Source: Candidatus Amoebophilus sp. 36-38
GTDB lineage: Bacteria; Bacteroidota; Bacteroidia; Cytophagales; Amoebophilaceae
Length of the DNA stretch: 41,378 bases
Direction: 5' to 3'
Assembly: GCA_001897825.1 (NCBI GenBank)
Contig: MKUM01000097.1
Span: 1 to 41,378 of the forward strand
Of the stretch, positions 1 through 8,396 are shown in pieces. Made by a program: the position numbers and the translations under genes. Numbering within the stretch: the stretch's first letter is position 1; every line of letters starts with the position of its first letter. A model generated the notes under the pieces. That model was not told the DNA's origin and ran no database searches. It saw only the letters and a program-made list of their open reading frames with translations.

Positions 1-42
1 ACAATAAATATAAAAAATACATATAACCACTCCTGATTTCTC

Positions 43-192
43 ATGCTGAAGTATTTATTTCGGCCTTTTGTGCTGTTTGCTAAAGAGCTATGGAGGCTTT
101 TAGTAGCCTTACTACTGGTTTTTAGAAAACCTTTATTATTGCTGCTCTCTTTTTTTCTTGCCTCCTCTGTGTTAGCTATTCCTCTTAGATAA
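43..192 (+). CDS. Possible small hydrophobic protein (49 aa)
   Basis: An ATG-to-TAA frame of 49 codons encodes a very hydrophobic peptide rich in Leu, Phe and Val. It has two leucine runs separated by a short Arg/Lys/Pro stretch, so it could form one or two membrane segments. I do not recognise a family and see no ribosome binding site. It lies about 240 bases upstream of the Sel1 lipoprotein and may be a gene remnant or chance. The rest of 193-428 is AT-rich and shows no gene I can support. Confidence 0.25.
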   Translation: MLKYLFRPFVLFAKELWRLLVALLLVFRKPLLLLLSFFLASSVLAIPLR

Positions 193-428
193 ATGTAATT
201 AAGTTTCAACAGAATAATGGAAAGAATTCAAGACCGTACTTAATCACAAGAATGTTACTGATACCCCTATCTGAGCAATTTTGTTTGTGTTCTGTATTTC
301 TTTAAAAAATCCAACAACTTAGAAATTGTTAATAATTTCAAGAAGAAAAAAAACTTGCAAGCAAGCTAGTTATTAACTAATATGGATTCATCGTTTATTT
401 ATAGTTTACAATAAAAATTATAAAAAAT

Positions 429-2699
429 ATGATTATGAATAGAAGTTATAATTGTTTTTTAAGTCACAGACTGATAGTTTGTACTTTATTATTGGGTTTA
501 TGCTTACAAGGCTGTGGTAGCTTTTCGAATTCTCCTATTTCAAGAATAGAAGGAACTTCAAATGTTATTCAGCAATCCAGCGAACACTTTGATGTGAAGC
601 AGTTAATAGAACAAAAACTTACGGCAGAAGAATGGGAACTGGTTAGTTTTTATGGAGAGGGGGATGGATTAAAAGTAAAGGCAGTAGAGCATAATGGAAG
701 TTTTAGCAGAGCGCATGATTTGGTTGTGCGCGTAGCAAAAGATATAGATTTAAAAAAAGTCTCTCGCCTAAGCTCGGAGGAACAAAATAGATTTGTTCAT
801 ATGCCGGGAACAAAAAATGGTCAGCCAGGTTGTGTGATAGCTTCTGGGGGAGGAGGACTTCTAGGAGGAATGATGGAGGGAGATATGCAATCAAGCCAGC
901 CTAGTTATAAGAAGAATGATGTTCAAGAGAAGGAAAACAAAAGCATACTAACAGAAGCGCTAGGGAGTATAGAAGGATATCAAAAAGCAGCAGAGGAAGG
1001 CTCTGCGGAAGCACAATATAAGCTTGGGGTTATCTATGAGGAAGGAAAAGGAGTAGAGAAAGAAGCAAAGCAAGCATTTGGATGGTATTATAAGGCAGCT
1101 GATCAAGGATATGCAGAGGCTCAGTTTAAGCTTGGAGTATGTTATGAGAGTGGGGAGGGCGTACAAATAGATTATCGAAAAGCAATTGAATGTTATCAAA
1201 AAGCAACTGACCAAGGCAAAGTTATTGCCGAAGCTAGGCTAGCGTATATGTATTATAATGGTTATGGAATTGAGACGGATGAGGTAAAAGCCAATGAAAT
1301 GTTGCAAGGGATTAGTGAAAAAATACAAGTAGGAGCTGAATTAGGGGATGTAGACTGTCAATATATGTTAGGCTGGATGCATGATGTGGGGGTAGGGATG
1401 GGAAAGGATGATCAAAGGGCATTTGAATGGATTCAAAAAGCTGCAGAACAAGGGAATGCAGCTGCACAATATAAGGTGGGATCGATGTATTCACGTAAAT
1501 ATGGCCTATCAACATGTGTTGGAAAAGAGATACTTAAATGGTTTCGAAAAGCAGCAGAAGGAGGGAATACAAATGCTCAATGTGTACTAGGCCGAATATA
1601 TGAAATTGGAGATGGGGTAGAAAAGGATGAACGCAAGGCAGTAGAATGGTATCAAAAAGCAGCAGAAAGAGGGAATGAAAATGCACAAATTAATCTAGGA
1701 GAGATGTATGAAAATGGACGTGGAGTAGGACCAGATGGTCAAAAGGCAATAGAATGTTATATACAAGCATTTAAGCAAGGGGATGTACGACATTTTGCAG
1801 AAAATCGTTTAACTAGCGTGTGTCTCCGTAACCGGAAAATAGGAAAAGAGAAATTAAAGATCTTTCTAAAAGCAATTAAAGAAAATGATGCAGATGCACA
1901 AAATAAGGTGGGCTTGATGTATGAAAATGGAGATGGAGTAAAAAAGGATGAACGCAAGGCAGTAGAATGGTATCAAAAAGGTGCAGAACAAGGAAACGCG
2001 ACTGCACAATATAATCTAGGCTTGATGTATGAAGGTGGAAGGGGAGTAGAAAAGGATGAACGCAAGGCAGTAGAATGGTATCAAGTAGCAGCAGAGCAAG
2101 AATATGAAAATGCAGAAATTAATCTAGGCCGGATGTATGAAAAGGGAGATGGAGTAAAGGATAAAGAAAAGGCAGTAGAATTGTATCGCAAGGTAGCTAA
2201 GCGAGGAAGAGGAAGTGGAGAGGCACAATATAATCTAGGCCGGATGTATGAAAAGGGGGATGGAGTAAAAAAGGATAAAGAGGAGGCAGTTAAATGGTAT
2301 CAAGAAGGAGCAGAGCGAGGAGATGCAAATGCAGAAATTAATTTAGGCCGGATGTATGAAAAGGGAGATGGAGTAAAAAAGGATAAAGAAAAGGCAGTTA
2401 AATGGTATCGAAAAGGAGCAAAGCGAGGGGATGCAAATGCACAAATTAATCTAGGCCGGATGTATGAAAAGGGAGATGGAGTAGAAAAGAATAAAGAAAA
2501 GGCAGTTAAATGGTATCGAAAAGGAGCAAAGCGAGGGGATGCAAATGCACAATATAATTTAGGCCGGATGTATGAAAAGGGAGATGGAGTAGAAAAGAAT
2601 AAAGAAAAGGCAGTAGAATGGTATCAAAAAGGTGCAGAACAAGGAAATATAGATGCACAAAGAAAACTTAAAGCCTTAGGCGTTAAAAGAAAAAATTAG
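429..2699 (+). CDS. Sel1-repeat (SLR/TPR-like) lipoprotein
   Basis: The 756-residue product starts with a signal peptide ending in a lipobox (LQGC, Cys29), so it is probably a lipoprotein exported and anchored in an outer membrane. From about residue 179 to the end it consists of some 15 Sel1-like repeats of 36 residues, each a helix pair with the pattern LGxMYExGxGV...KAxxWYxKAAEQG. A unit around residues 460-480 is degenerate. Sel1/TPR solenoids are protein-binding scaffolds and are common in amoeba symbionts, where they are thought to bind host proteins; that role is inferred here. The last five units are almost identical in DNA (see the tandem repeat). The region before the repeats (residues 30-178) has no recognised domain and contains a Gly-rich stretch near residue 140. 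ATG 429 is chosen because it gives the signal peptide directly; an internal Met at residue 3 would also work. Confidence 0.85.
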   Translation: MIMNRSYNCFLSHRLIVCTLLLGLCLQGCGSFSNSPISRIEGTSNVIQQSSEHFDVKQLIEQKLTAEEWELVSFYGEGDGLKVKAVEHNGSFSRAHDLVVRVAKDIDLKKVSRLSSEEQNRFVHMPGTKNGQPGCVIASGGGGLLGGMMEGDMQSSQPSYKKNDVQEKENKSILTEALGSIEGYQKAAEEGSAEAQYKLGVIYEEGKGVEKEAKQAFGWYYKAADQGYAEAQFKLGVCYESGEGVQIDYRKAIECYQKATDQGKVIAEARLAYMYYNGYGIETDEVKANEMLQGISEKIQVGAELGDVDCQYMLGWMHDVGVGMGKDDQRAFEWIQKAAEQGNAAAQYKVGSMYSRKYGLSTCVGKEILKWFRKAAEGGNTNAQCVLGRIYEIGDGVEKDERKAVEWYQKAAERGNENAQINLGEMYENGRGVGPDGQKAIECYIQAFKQGDVRHFAENRLTSVCLRNRKIGKEKLKIFLKAIKENDADAQNKVGLMYENGDGVKKDERKAVEWYQKGAEQGNATAQYNLGLMYEGGRGVEKDERKAVEWYQVAAEQEYENAEINLGRMYEKGDGVKDKEKAVELYRKVAKRGRGSGEAQYNLGRMYEKGDGVKKDKEEAVKWYQEGAERGDANAEINLGRMYEKGDGVKKDKEKAVKWYRKGAKRGDANAQINLGRMYEKGDGVEKNKEKAVKWYRKGAKRGDANAQYNLGRMYEKGDGVEKNKEKAVEWYQKGAEQGNIDAQRKLKALGVKRKN
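2118..2669 (+). repeat. Tandem 108-bp coding repeat (five Sel1 units)
   Basis: The block beginning GGCCGGATGTATGAAAAGGG recurs at 2127, 2238, 2346, 2454 and 2562, giving spacings of 111, 108, 108 and 108 bases. The last three units are nearly identical over their whole length. This is the DNA basis of the C-terminal Sel1 repeats. The high identity points to recent duplication or gene conversion, and copy number may vary between strains. Confidence 0.85.
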
Positions 2700-2736
2700 G
2701 AAGAGTTTCACCTAAATATATTTAACTCTCAAATTG

Positions 2737-2759
2737 GTGTCAGGGCTTCAGCCTGACAC
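2737..2759. repeat. Hairpin repeat, GTGTCAGG family
   Basis: A perfect 8-bp inverted repeat (GTGTCAGG / CCTGACAC) with a 7-nt loop lies 37 bases after the Sel1 stop codon. No T-run follows, so it is not a classical terminator. The same stem sequence recurs near 29714, 38336 and 38377. Confidence 0.6.
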
Positions 2760-2922
2760 TCTGTTTATTGAGGGCTGAAATCTTCTAGTAATTACTTTGC
2801 TGATGTACGTGCCTTTGTATGTGCCGCCTACCGTTAAAGTTCATACCACAAGCCAGGATACCTATGCTAGGGGTGCATCTAAAATAGTTTTATCATCGCT
2901 ACAACTTTACCTTATAAAATAT

Positions 2923-2930
2923 TATATTTG
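2923..2930 (+). promoter_or_regulatory. Possible Bacteroidota -7 promoter box
   Basis: TATATTTG matches the Bacteroidota -7 consensus TAnnTTTG exactly and would start a transcript about 25 bases before the ATG at 2962. No clear TTTG -33 box sits at the expected distance; a run of four T is nearby. It supports the downstream start for ppiD but is weak evidence alone. Confidence 0.3.
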
Positions 2931-2961
2931 GCAACTATATATAGATATATTCAAGAAATTA

Positions 2962-4758
2962 ATGGCATTAATCGGTAAAATAAGAGAAAGAACACAACTT
3001 TTAGTAGTTATTGTTTCATTAGGATTACTATTCTTTATAGCTCGAGAGCTGATCGGGTTTAATCCGCTCTCATCCAATAAGTCTCCTATAATAGGTAAAG
3101 TGGCTGGTCAAAAAATTACTTTGAGGGAATTTCAAGATCAGTTTAGTAATCTGCAACACAGTTACTTTTTAGATTATGAACAGGCTCCTTCTGAAGAAGA
3201 AAATGCTTTGTTAAGAAATCGGCTTTGGAAAAACATAATCCGAGATATTGTTTATGGAAAATTATGTAAGCAATTAGACTTAATAGTTACTGAAGATGAA
3301 CTTGTAGATATGGTTCAAGGGGATCATATTCACCCTGATTTACAGGCTAGTTTTATTAATCCAGAAACCAAGGAGTTTGATAAAAAAACCTTGTTAACCT
3401 ATTTGCAAAATTTATCTCAGTCAGGTCAGTCTTACCAAATTTATTGGTACAATCTAGAGAGGAATTTAGCTAAGTCAAGATGTCAGACTAAGTTTGATCA
3501 ATTGATATCGCAGAGTGTATTTGTAAATAGCCTGGAAGCACAGCATCAATTTGTTGTCAATGGTACTTCTGTAGATCTTCAGTATCTATATATACCTTAT
3601 CATACTATTAAGGATGAAGAAGTTAGCATGAAAGAGGAGATGTTGAAGACCTATTTGCAAAAGCATGCAGATGAGCATCAAGTAAAGGAATCTAAAGAGA
3701 TACATTATGTTACCTTTCCTATACGAGCCTCTGAAAATGATCAAGTAGATTTTAATAAAGAGCTAGAGATACTTAAGCAAGATTTTTATAAGACTCAAGA
3801 AGATAGTTTGTTTGCTAGTGTACATACAGATTCAAATCCTGCACTTGTTTACTTAAAATGTACCGAACAGGATTTACCAACATCCTTAAATAAGCAAAAA
3901 AGCACGTTGCAGCAGAGGATGGTGATAGGCCCTCTAGCTGAAGGAGCTGATGGCTATAAGCTGTATAAGATAACTAAGCTAGTTGCAGGAAATCCCAAGA
4001 AATATGAGATAACGGTTATTGAGAAAACGTTAACCCCAAGTGATGAGACCAAAGAAAGTGTATTTAAAAAAGCAGATGATTTTGTACATCGAGTAGCTAA
4101 TAAAACACAATTTGAGTCTCAAGCTGCTGCAGACAGTTTACGTATTTACAGTGCAAAGGTGGGAAAAGAAGATACCCAAATAAATCATTTAACTCATGTC
4201 AGAGAATGGGTCCGTTGGGTGTATAATGAGGCACAAGTAGGGAGGGTATCACCTATGTTCGAATTATCAGAAAATTATGTAGTGGCTGTGGTTACGGGGC
4301 ATACGAAAGCTGGGCTAGTTGCCTTAGATCAAGTTCGAGACGACATAAAACAAAAGGTATTAGACGAAGAAAAGGCAAAAATTATTACAAGAAAACTTGA
4401 GTCTATATCAAATGATCCATTTGATTCGATCGTAACTCAATATGGAAATGATGTAAAATTATTTACTGCTCAAGGAATCAAATTTAATACTACTAGACTA
4501 GATGGGATAGGCCTAGCTAAAAAAACAATCAGCCAAGCTTTTGCTTTGGAGCCGAGCCAAAGATCCAAAATCATTGCTGAGCTATCCGGTATTGTACTAA
4601 TGGAAGTCAAACAACGATATCTACCAACTTTACCTGTCTCTTGGAAGGATAAACAAGAGGAACAAGCTAAAATAGAAGCATCTAGACAGTCTTACCAAGT
4701 AATTAAGGCGCTAGAACAGTTAGCAAATGTGCAAGATTATAGATATAAATACTATTAA
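2962..4758 (+). CDS. ppiD: PpiD/SurA-like peptidyl-prolyl isomerase (periplasmic chaperone)
   Basis: The 598-residue protein has one N-terminal membrane anchor (about residues 11-34) followed by a SurA-N/PpiD chaperone domain (about 40-210). Two divergent parvulin-like segments follow (about 235-350 and 365-480), then a helical C-terminus. PpiD-family proteins sit in the inner membrane facing the periplasm and help outer-membrane and secreted proteins fold. The usual parvulin signature (GGDLG and conserved His) is not visible, so isomerase activity may be weak or lost while the chaperone role remains. The frame is open upstream to 2797, but those 55 extra residues look unlike a signal and would displace the membrane anchor from the N-terminus. 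The ATG at 2962 is therefore preferred. It stands alone between the Sel1 gene and the symporter fusion. Confidence 0.75.
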   Translation: MALIGKIRERTQLLVVIVSLGLLFFIARELIGFNPLSSNKSPIIGKVAGQKITLREFQDQFSNLQHSYFLDYEQAPSEEENALLRNRLWKNIIRDIVYGKLCKQLDLIVTEDELVDMVQGDHIHPDLQASFINPETKEFDKKTLLTYLQNLSQSGQSYQIYWYNLERNLAKSRCQTKFDQLISQSVFVNSLEAQHQFVVNGTSVDLQYLYIPYHTIKDEEVSMKEEMLKTYLQKHADEHQVKESKEIHYVTFPIRASENDQVDFNKELEILKQDFYKTQEDSLFASVHTDSNPALVYLKCTEQDLPTSLNKQKSTLQQRMVIGPLAEGADGYKLYKITKLVAGNPKKYEITVIEKTLTPSDETKESVFKKADDFVHRVANKTQFESQAAADSLRIYSAKVGKEDTQINHLTHVREWVRWVYNEAQVGRVSPMFELSENYVVAVVTGHTKAGLVALDQVRDDIKQKVLDEEKAKIITRKLESISNDPFDSIVTQYGNDVKLFTAQGIKFNTTRLDGIGLAKKTISQAFALEPSQRSKIIAELSGIVLMEVKQRYLPTLPVSWKDKQEEQAKIEASRQSYQVIKALEQLANVQDYRYKYY

Positions 4759-4905
4759 CTAGCTTCACAGCTCAGAGGATTGTTTTAGGTTGAAAATTTA
4801 GCTAATTTTTGCTCTCAGTAAAATTCAAGACACGCAGTAAATAATTATTAAAATTGATGAACTTGGCTTCTGGCCATTGCAAGAAGTATACTAAAGTCAC
4901 GACTT

Positions 4906-7900
4906 ATGTTCAATCTAGATATACTCATTTTTTTAATTTTCTTAGTTATTAATCTTATTGTAGGTATTAAGTCGCGGGGCAAGAAACAAACCTTTAAAGA
5001 ATATGCCATTGGCAACAAGAATTTCTCTACAGCCACACTTACTGCTACTATTGTAGCTACGTGGGCTTCAGGGAGCTTGTTTTTTAATGATTTAGAACAG
5101 ACTTATAGCAATGGGTTGTACTACGCAGCAACGATCGTAGGTAGTACGTTATCTTGGCTAATTATTGGATATGTTTTAGGGCCACGCATGGACACCTTTT
5201 TAAAGCATGTTTCGATGGCCGATGCCATGAGCAGCATTTATGGTAAAGGAGTCCAGTTTGTTGGTGCTGTAAGTACTGTACTGGCAAATGTAGGTTTTAT
5301 CGCTGTACAGTTTAAGGTAATTACAAAGATTCTATCCATCTTATTTAATTACCAAGGGCCTTGGGTTACCATCCTGGCTGCTACGATTGTTATTATTTAT
5401 TCAGCATTTGGGGGCATTAAATCGGTTACGTTTACAGATGTCATCCAGTTTATTACATTTGGTACTTTGTTACCTGCACTAGCTCTGATTATTTGGCAAC
5501 ATATCCCAAATCACGAACAGGTGGTACATACCCTCACGACCAATCCAAATTTTAATTTAAAACATGTAATAAAATGGAGTCCTAAGTTTAAAGGTGCTTT
5601 GGTTTTGATATGTTATTATATGGTGCCTAGTTTAGCCCCAGAAATATTTCAGCGAATGGCCATGGCAAAAGATATCGGCCAAATAAAACGTTCTATTGCT
5701 TATTCTGCAGGGTTGCTGCTTTTAATAGAGCTATTTATAATTTGGATAGCTATTTTGCTCTTGACAGATAATCCTAACCTCACCACAAGCCAAGTGGTTA
5801 GCTATATGATCGAGAAGTATACCTATACAGGTCTTAAAGGATTTTTAGGAGTAGGGATTATAGCTTTGGCTATGTCTAGTGCAGATTCTTCACTCAACTC
5901 TTGCGCTGTATTAGTTGCAAATGATATACTGCCTCCTTTACAAATTACCAAACAAGCTTTAGTTCGAATAGCTGCTCTCGCTACGTTTGTAATAGGCTTT
6001 TTTGCTGTATTACTCACTTTATCCATTCAGAACATCTTAGAAATCTTATTGTTTTCTGCCAACTTTTACATGCCTATCATTGTAATTCCTATGTTGCTAA
6101 CGATCTTTGGCTTCCGTACAAGCAAACGGGCCATTTTCATAGGCATGGGAGCTGGTTTTGCTGTGACCGCTTTTCTATTAACCTATTTTAAAGATATTGA
6201 CAGCTTTCTTCCTGGTATACTAGCTAACCTTGTCTTCCTACTAGGTAGTCACTACTTACTCAAAGAAAAAGGGGGATGGATCAAACAGGAAGCTGAAGCA
6301 GGGGTAGCAGCTATTACTTGGAAAGATCGATGGGTCCAGCTAAAATCTTTTAATCTACCAGCTTATCTCGAAAAAAACCTGCCTGATCAAGAATATTATT
6401 ATCCTTTGCTAGCCTTTTATCTACTTATTGCTACGTATGTCTCGCTATACCACTTACCACATGATACCGAGCAACAGTATCTAGCGCTTTATAGAACTAT
6501 CCAATATTCAGTACTGGTGATTACTACAAGCTTATTAGGCTTTCAAATTTGGCCAGCTCCACTAAAAAACAAGCGATTGCTAGCATGGGTATGGCCTTTG
6601 CTTATCTTCTATACGCTCTTTTTTGTAGGAGGAATGATTGTGATTATGAGTGGGTTTCAGCCAAACCAAGTTTTAATCTTTATGCTAAGCTTGGTAATGA
6701 TTGCCTTATTCACCTATTTGCCATTAGCGCTTACATTGGCTATAGCTGGGATGGTAGCTGCTGCATGGGTATTTAAATGGGTTACGGGCCACGACATCTC
6801 ATTTAATCAAGGAATGCCTATTTCTTTTCATTTTAGCTATGGATTGCTTCTATCAAGTAGTTTATTAATAGCGTTATTTAGGTTTAAGCAAGAAAGAAAA
6901 ATTTTGCAAAGTAAAAATAGGTATCTAAAGGATTTATATGAAGAAAAAAATGAGGAGCTCATGCAGATTTTAGCTTATAGAGAACAGGTATTAAAAGAGC
7001 TTAATGAAGAAGAGAAGGTATTATTTGATCATACTACGTCGGCATATTTTCAGCAAATCCTTTATCGGATGACAGATTATATCCGTTTAGACGTAACTAA
7101 AATTAATGTAGATCAGTTGTTATCGGAAGTGAAAGAAGCCATTAAAATTACAGAATTTACTACAAGTCCTCAGATTAACATTAGACACATTACAAAAGAA
7201 GTAACAATAAATGGTGATGCAGCAAAACTGAAGCAGCTATTAGTAAACGGTATTTCGTATGTACACAAATATAACCCAACGAATCAACCTATTCTTATTG
7301 CTGTAGAAGACACTAAGCTAGGCCATAAGGTAGACTATATAGAAGATTATACGAGGGAATTAGTAGCCTTAAAATTTACGGTTACTGTAGAAAAGCTTTC
7401 TTCTGAAAAGAAAGATATTTATATGCTCGACGAGCTACCATTGATAAGTCCACTTTCAAAAAAAGGTATCTTATTAGAAAACGCACGTATCATTCACGCT
7501 CACTATGGTTATGCAGAGCTAGATAATGAACATACGCAAATGTACGTGCTTCCATTGAATCTCCGAGAAGTACGAGGTAAGGTGATGGAACTTCTAAGAG
7601 AGCTTAATTCAGTTGATCCAGAAGAGCTAAATCATCCGATTGCTATACAGGTAGAAAAAGAGCTATTAGAGAAAATAAAAGGCCTGAGTATAGATGTTAA
7701 AGTTATTGGCAAGGCATTAGATACGATCAAGCGATACCATGCAAGGGTGAAAAGGAAATCGGGAGAACCATTTTTTACCCATCCCATACAAGTAGCTACC
7801 ATCTTATTAGGATACTGTCAGGATCAAGACGCCGTAGTGGCAGCTTTATTACATGATACCGTAGAGGATACGAATTTATCTTTAGTTCAAATAAAAATGA

Positions 7901-8214
7901 TATTTGGAGAACAAGTAGCTTTTATCGTAAGCAAAGTGACCAATCTAGAAGATAACCTACGAAGGGTAAGCTCGGAGGAACATGAAAATGTTTATCGGTT
8001 GTTAAAATATGAGGATAAACGGGCAGCTTATGTAAAATTAGCAGATAGGATGCATAATATGCGTACTATACAAGGGCACTCTTCTCTAACTAAACAAAAG
8101 TCAATAGCTAGCGAAACGTTGTATTTCTTTGTACCTTTGGCAAATAGCCTAGGTTTAGAAGACATAGCAAAGGAATTAAAAACACTAAGTTTGGAGGTAT
8201 TAGGTAAAAAATAA
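4906..8214 (+). CDS. Sodium:solute symporter fused to a kinase-like region and a SpoT-type HD hydrolase
   Basis: The single frame of 1102 residues joins four parts. Residues 1-455 are a sodium:solute symporter (SSF/SLC5) with about 13 membrane helices and the conserved small-residue motif LAMSSADSSLNS (321-332), near the Na2 site. Residues about 498-658 add roughly six more helices. Residues about 660-890 form a cytoplasmic region with a coiled coil and a histidine-kinase-like layout: a helix around His709, then an ATPase-like stretch near 770-885 in which the N-box is altered and the DxGxG motif is missing. Residues about 925-1090 are a RelA/SpoT-type HD domain with His959, His983-Asp984, the VEDT motif (986-989) and Asp1047 all present. 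No synthetase domain follows. The likely role is a membrane sensor that links solute or sodium state to (p)ppGpp hydrolysis. Domain identities are clear; the joint function is inference. Confidence 0.85.
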   Translation: MFNLDILIFLIFLVINLIVGIKSRGKKQTFKEYAIGNKNFSTATLTATIVATWASGSLFFNDLEQTYSNGLYYAATIVGSTLSWLIIGYVLGPRMDTFLKHVSMADAMSSIYGKGVQFVGAVSTVLANVGFIAVQFKVITKILSILFNYQGPWVTILAATIVIIYSAFGGIKSVTFTDVIQFITFGTLLPALALIIWQHIPNHEQVVHTLTTNPNFNLKHVIKWSPKFKGALVLICYYMVPSLAPEIFQRMAMAKDIGQIKRSIAYSAGLLLLIELFIIWIAILLLTDNPNLTTSQVVSYMIEKYTYTGLKGFLGVGIIALAMSSADSSLNSCAVLVANDILPPLQITKQALVRIAALATFVIGFFAVLLTLSIQNILEILLFSANFYMPIIVIPMLLTIFGFRTSKRAIFIGMGAGFAVTAFLLTYFKDIDSFLPGILANLVFLLGSHYLLKEKGGWIKQEAEAGVAAITWKDRWVQLKSFNLPAYLEKNLPDQEYYYPLLAFYLLIATYVSLYHLPHDTEQQYLALYRTIQYSVLVITTSLLGFQIWPAPLKNKRLLAWVWPLLIFYTLFFVGGMIVIMSGFQPNQVLIFMLSLVMIALFTYLPLALTLAIAGMVAAAWVFKWVTGHDISFNQGMPISFHFSYGLLLSSSLLIALFRFKQERKILQSKNRYLKDLYEEKNEELMQILAYREQVLKELNEEEKVLFDHTTSAYFQQILYRMTDYIRLDVTKINVDQLLSEVKEAIKITEFTTSPQINIRHITKEVTINGDAAKLKQLLVNGISYVHKYNPTNQPILIAVEDTKLGHKVDYIEDYTRELVALKFTVTVEKLSSEKKDIYMLDELPLISPLSKKGILLENARIIHAHYGYAELDNEHTQMYVLPLNLREVRGKVMELLRELNSVDPEELNHPIAIQVEKELLEKIKGLSIDVKVIGKALDTIKRYHARVKRKSGEPFFTHPIQVATILLGYCQDQDAVVAALLHDTVEDTNLSLVQIKMIFGEQVAFIVSKVTNLEDNLRRVSSEEHENVYRLLKYEDKRAAYVKLADRMHNMRTIQGHSSLTKQKSIASETLYFFVPLANSLGLEDIAKELKTLSLEVLGKK

Positions 8215-8219
8215 TTATT

Positions 8220-8245
8220 CTTGGTTTGTGAAGACACGAACCAAG
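8220..8245. repeat. Hairpin repeat after symporter fusion gene
   Basis: An 11-bp stem (CTTGGTTTGTG / CACGAACCAAG, one G-T pair) with loop AAGA starts six bases after the preceding stop codon. No T-run follows; it may end or protect the transcript. Confidence 0.55.
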
Positions 8246-8288
8246 GCTGACGGAACAAATAGAAGTAAAGATTTCCAACACCTGTGGT

Positions 8289-8312
8289 CTGTCAGAAGTA
8301 AGCTTCTGACGG
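8289..8312. repeat. Hairpin repeat upstream of uvrD
   Basis: A perfect 8-bp inverted repeat (GTCAGAAG / CTTCTGAC, loop TAAG) with a further C-G pair outside a T-G mismatch. It lies in the 182-bp gap before the helicase gene. Confidence 0.5.
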
Positions 8313-8396
8313 TGCATGAGTATATCAATGGAGCCTATTTTAGGGTAAAGCTGCGGTGGTTTCAAAGGAAATCTAGTTTAAAATTAGCCACAATCG

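Noticed and set aside
2118-2669. CRISPR-like regular repeats
   Set aside because: The 108-bp units are in-frame Sel1 coding repeats without unique spacers.
2797-2961. N-terminal extension of the PpiD frame
   Set aside because: The 55 extra residues are not conserved in type and would bury the membrane anchor. A TATATTTG box just upstream of 2962 supports the later start.
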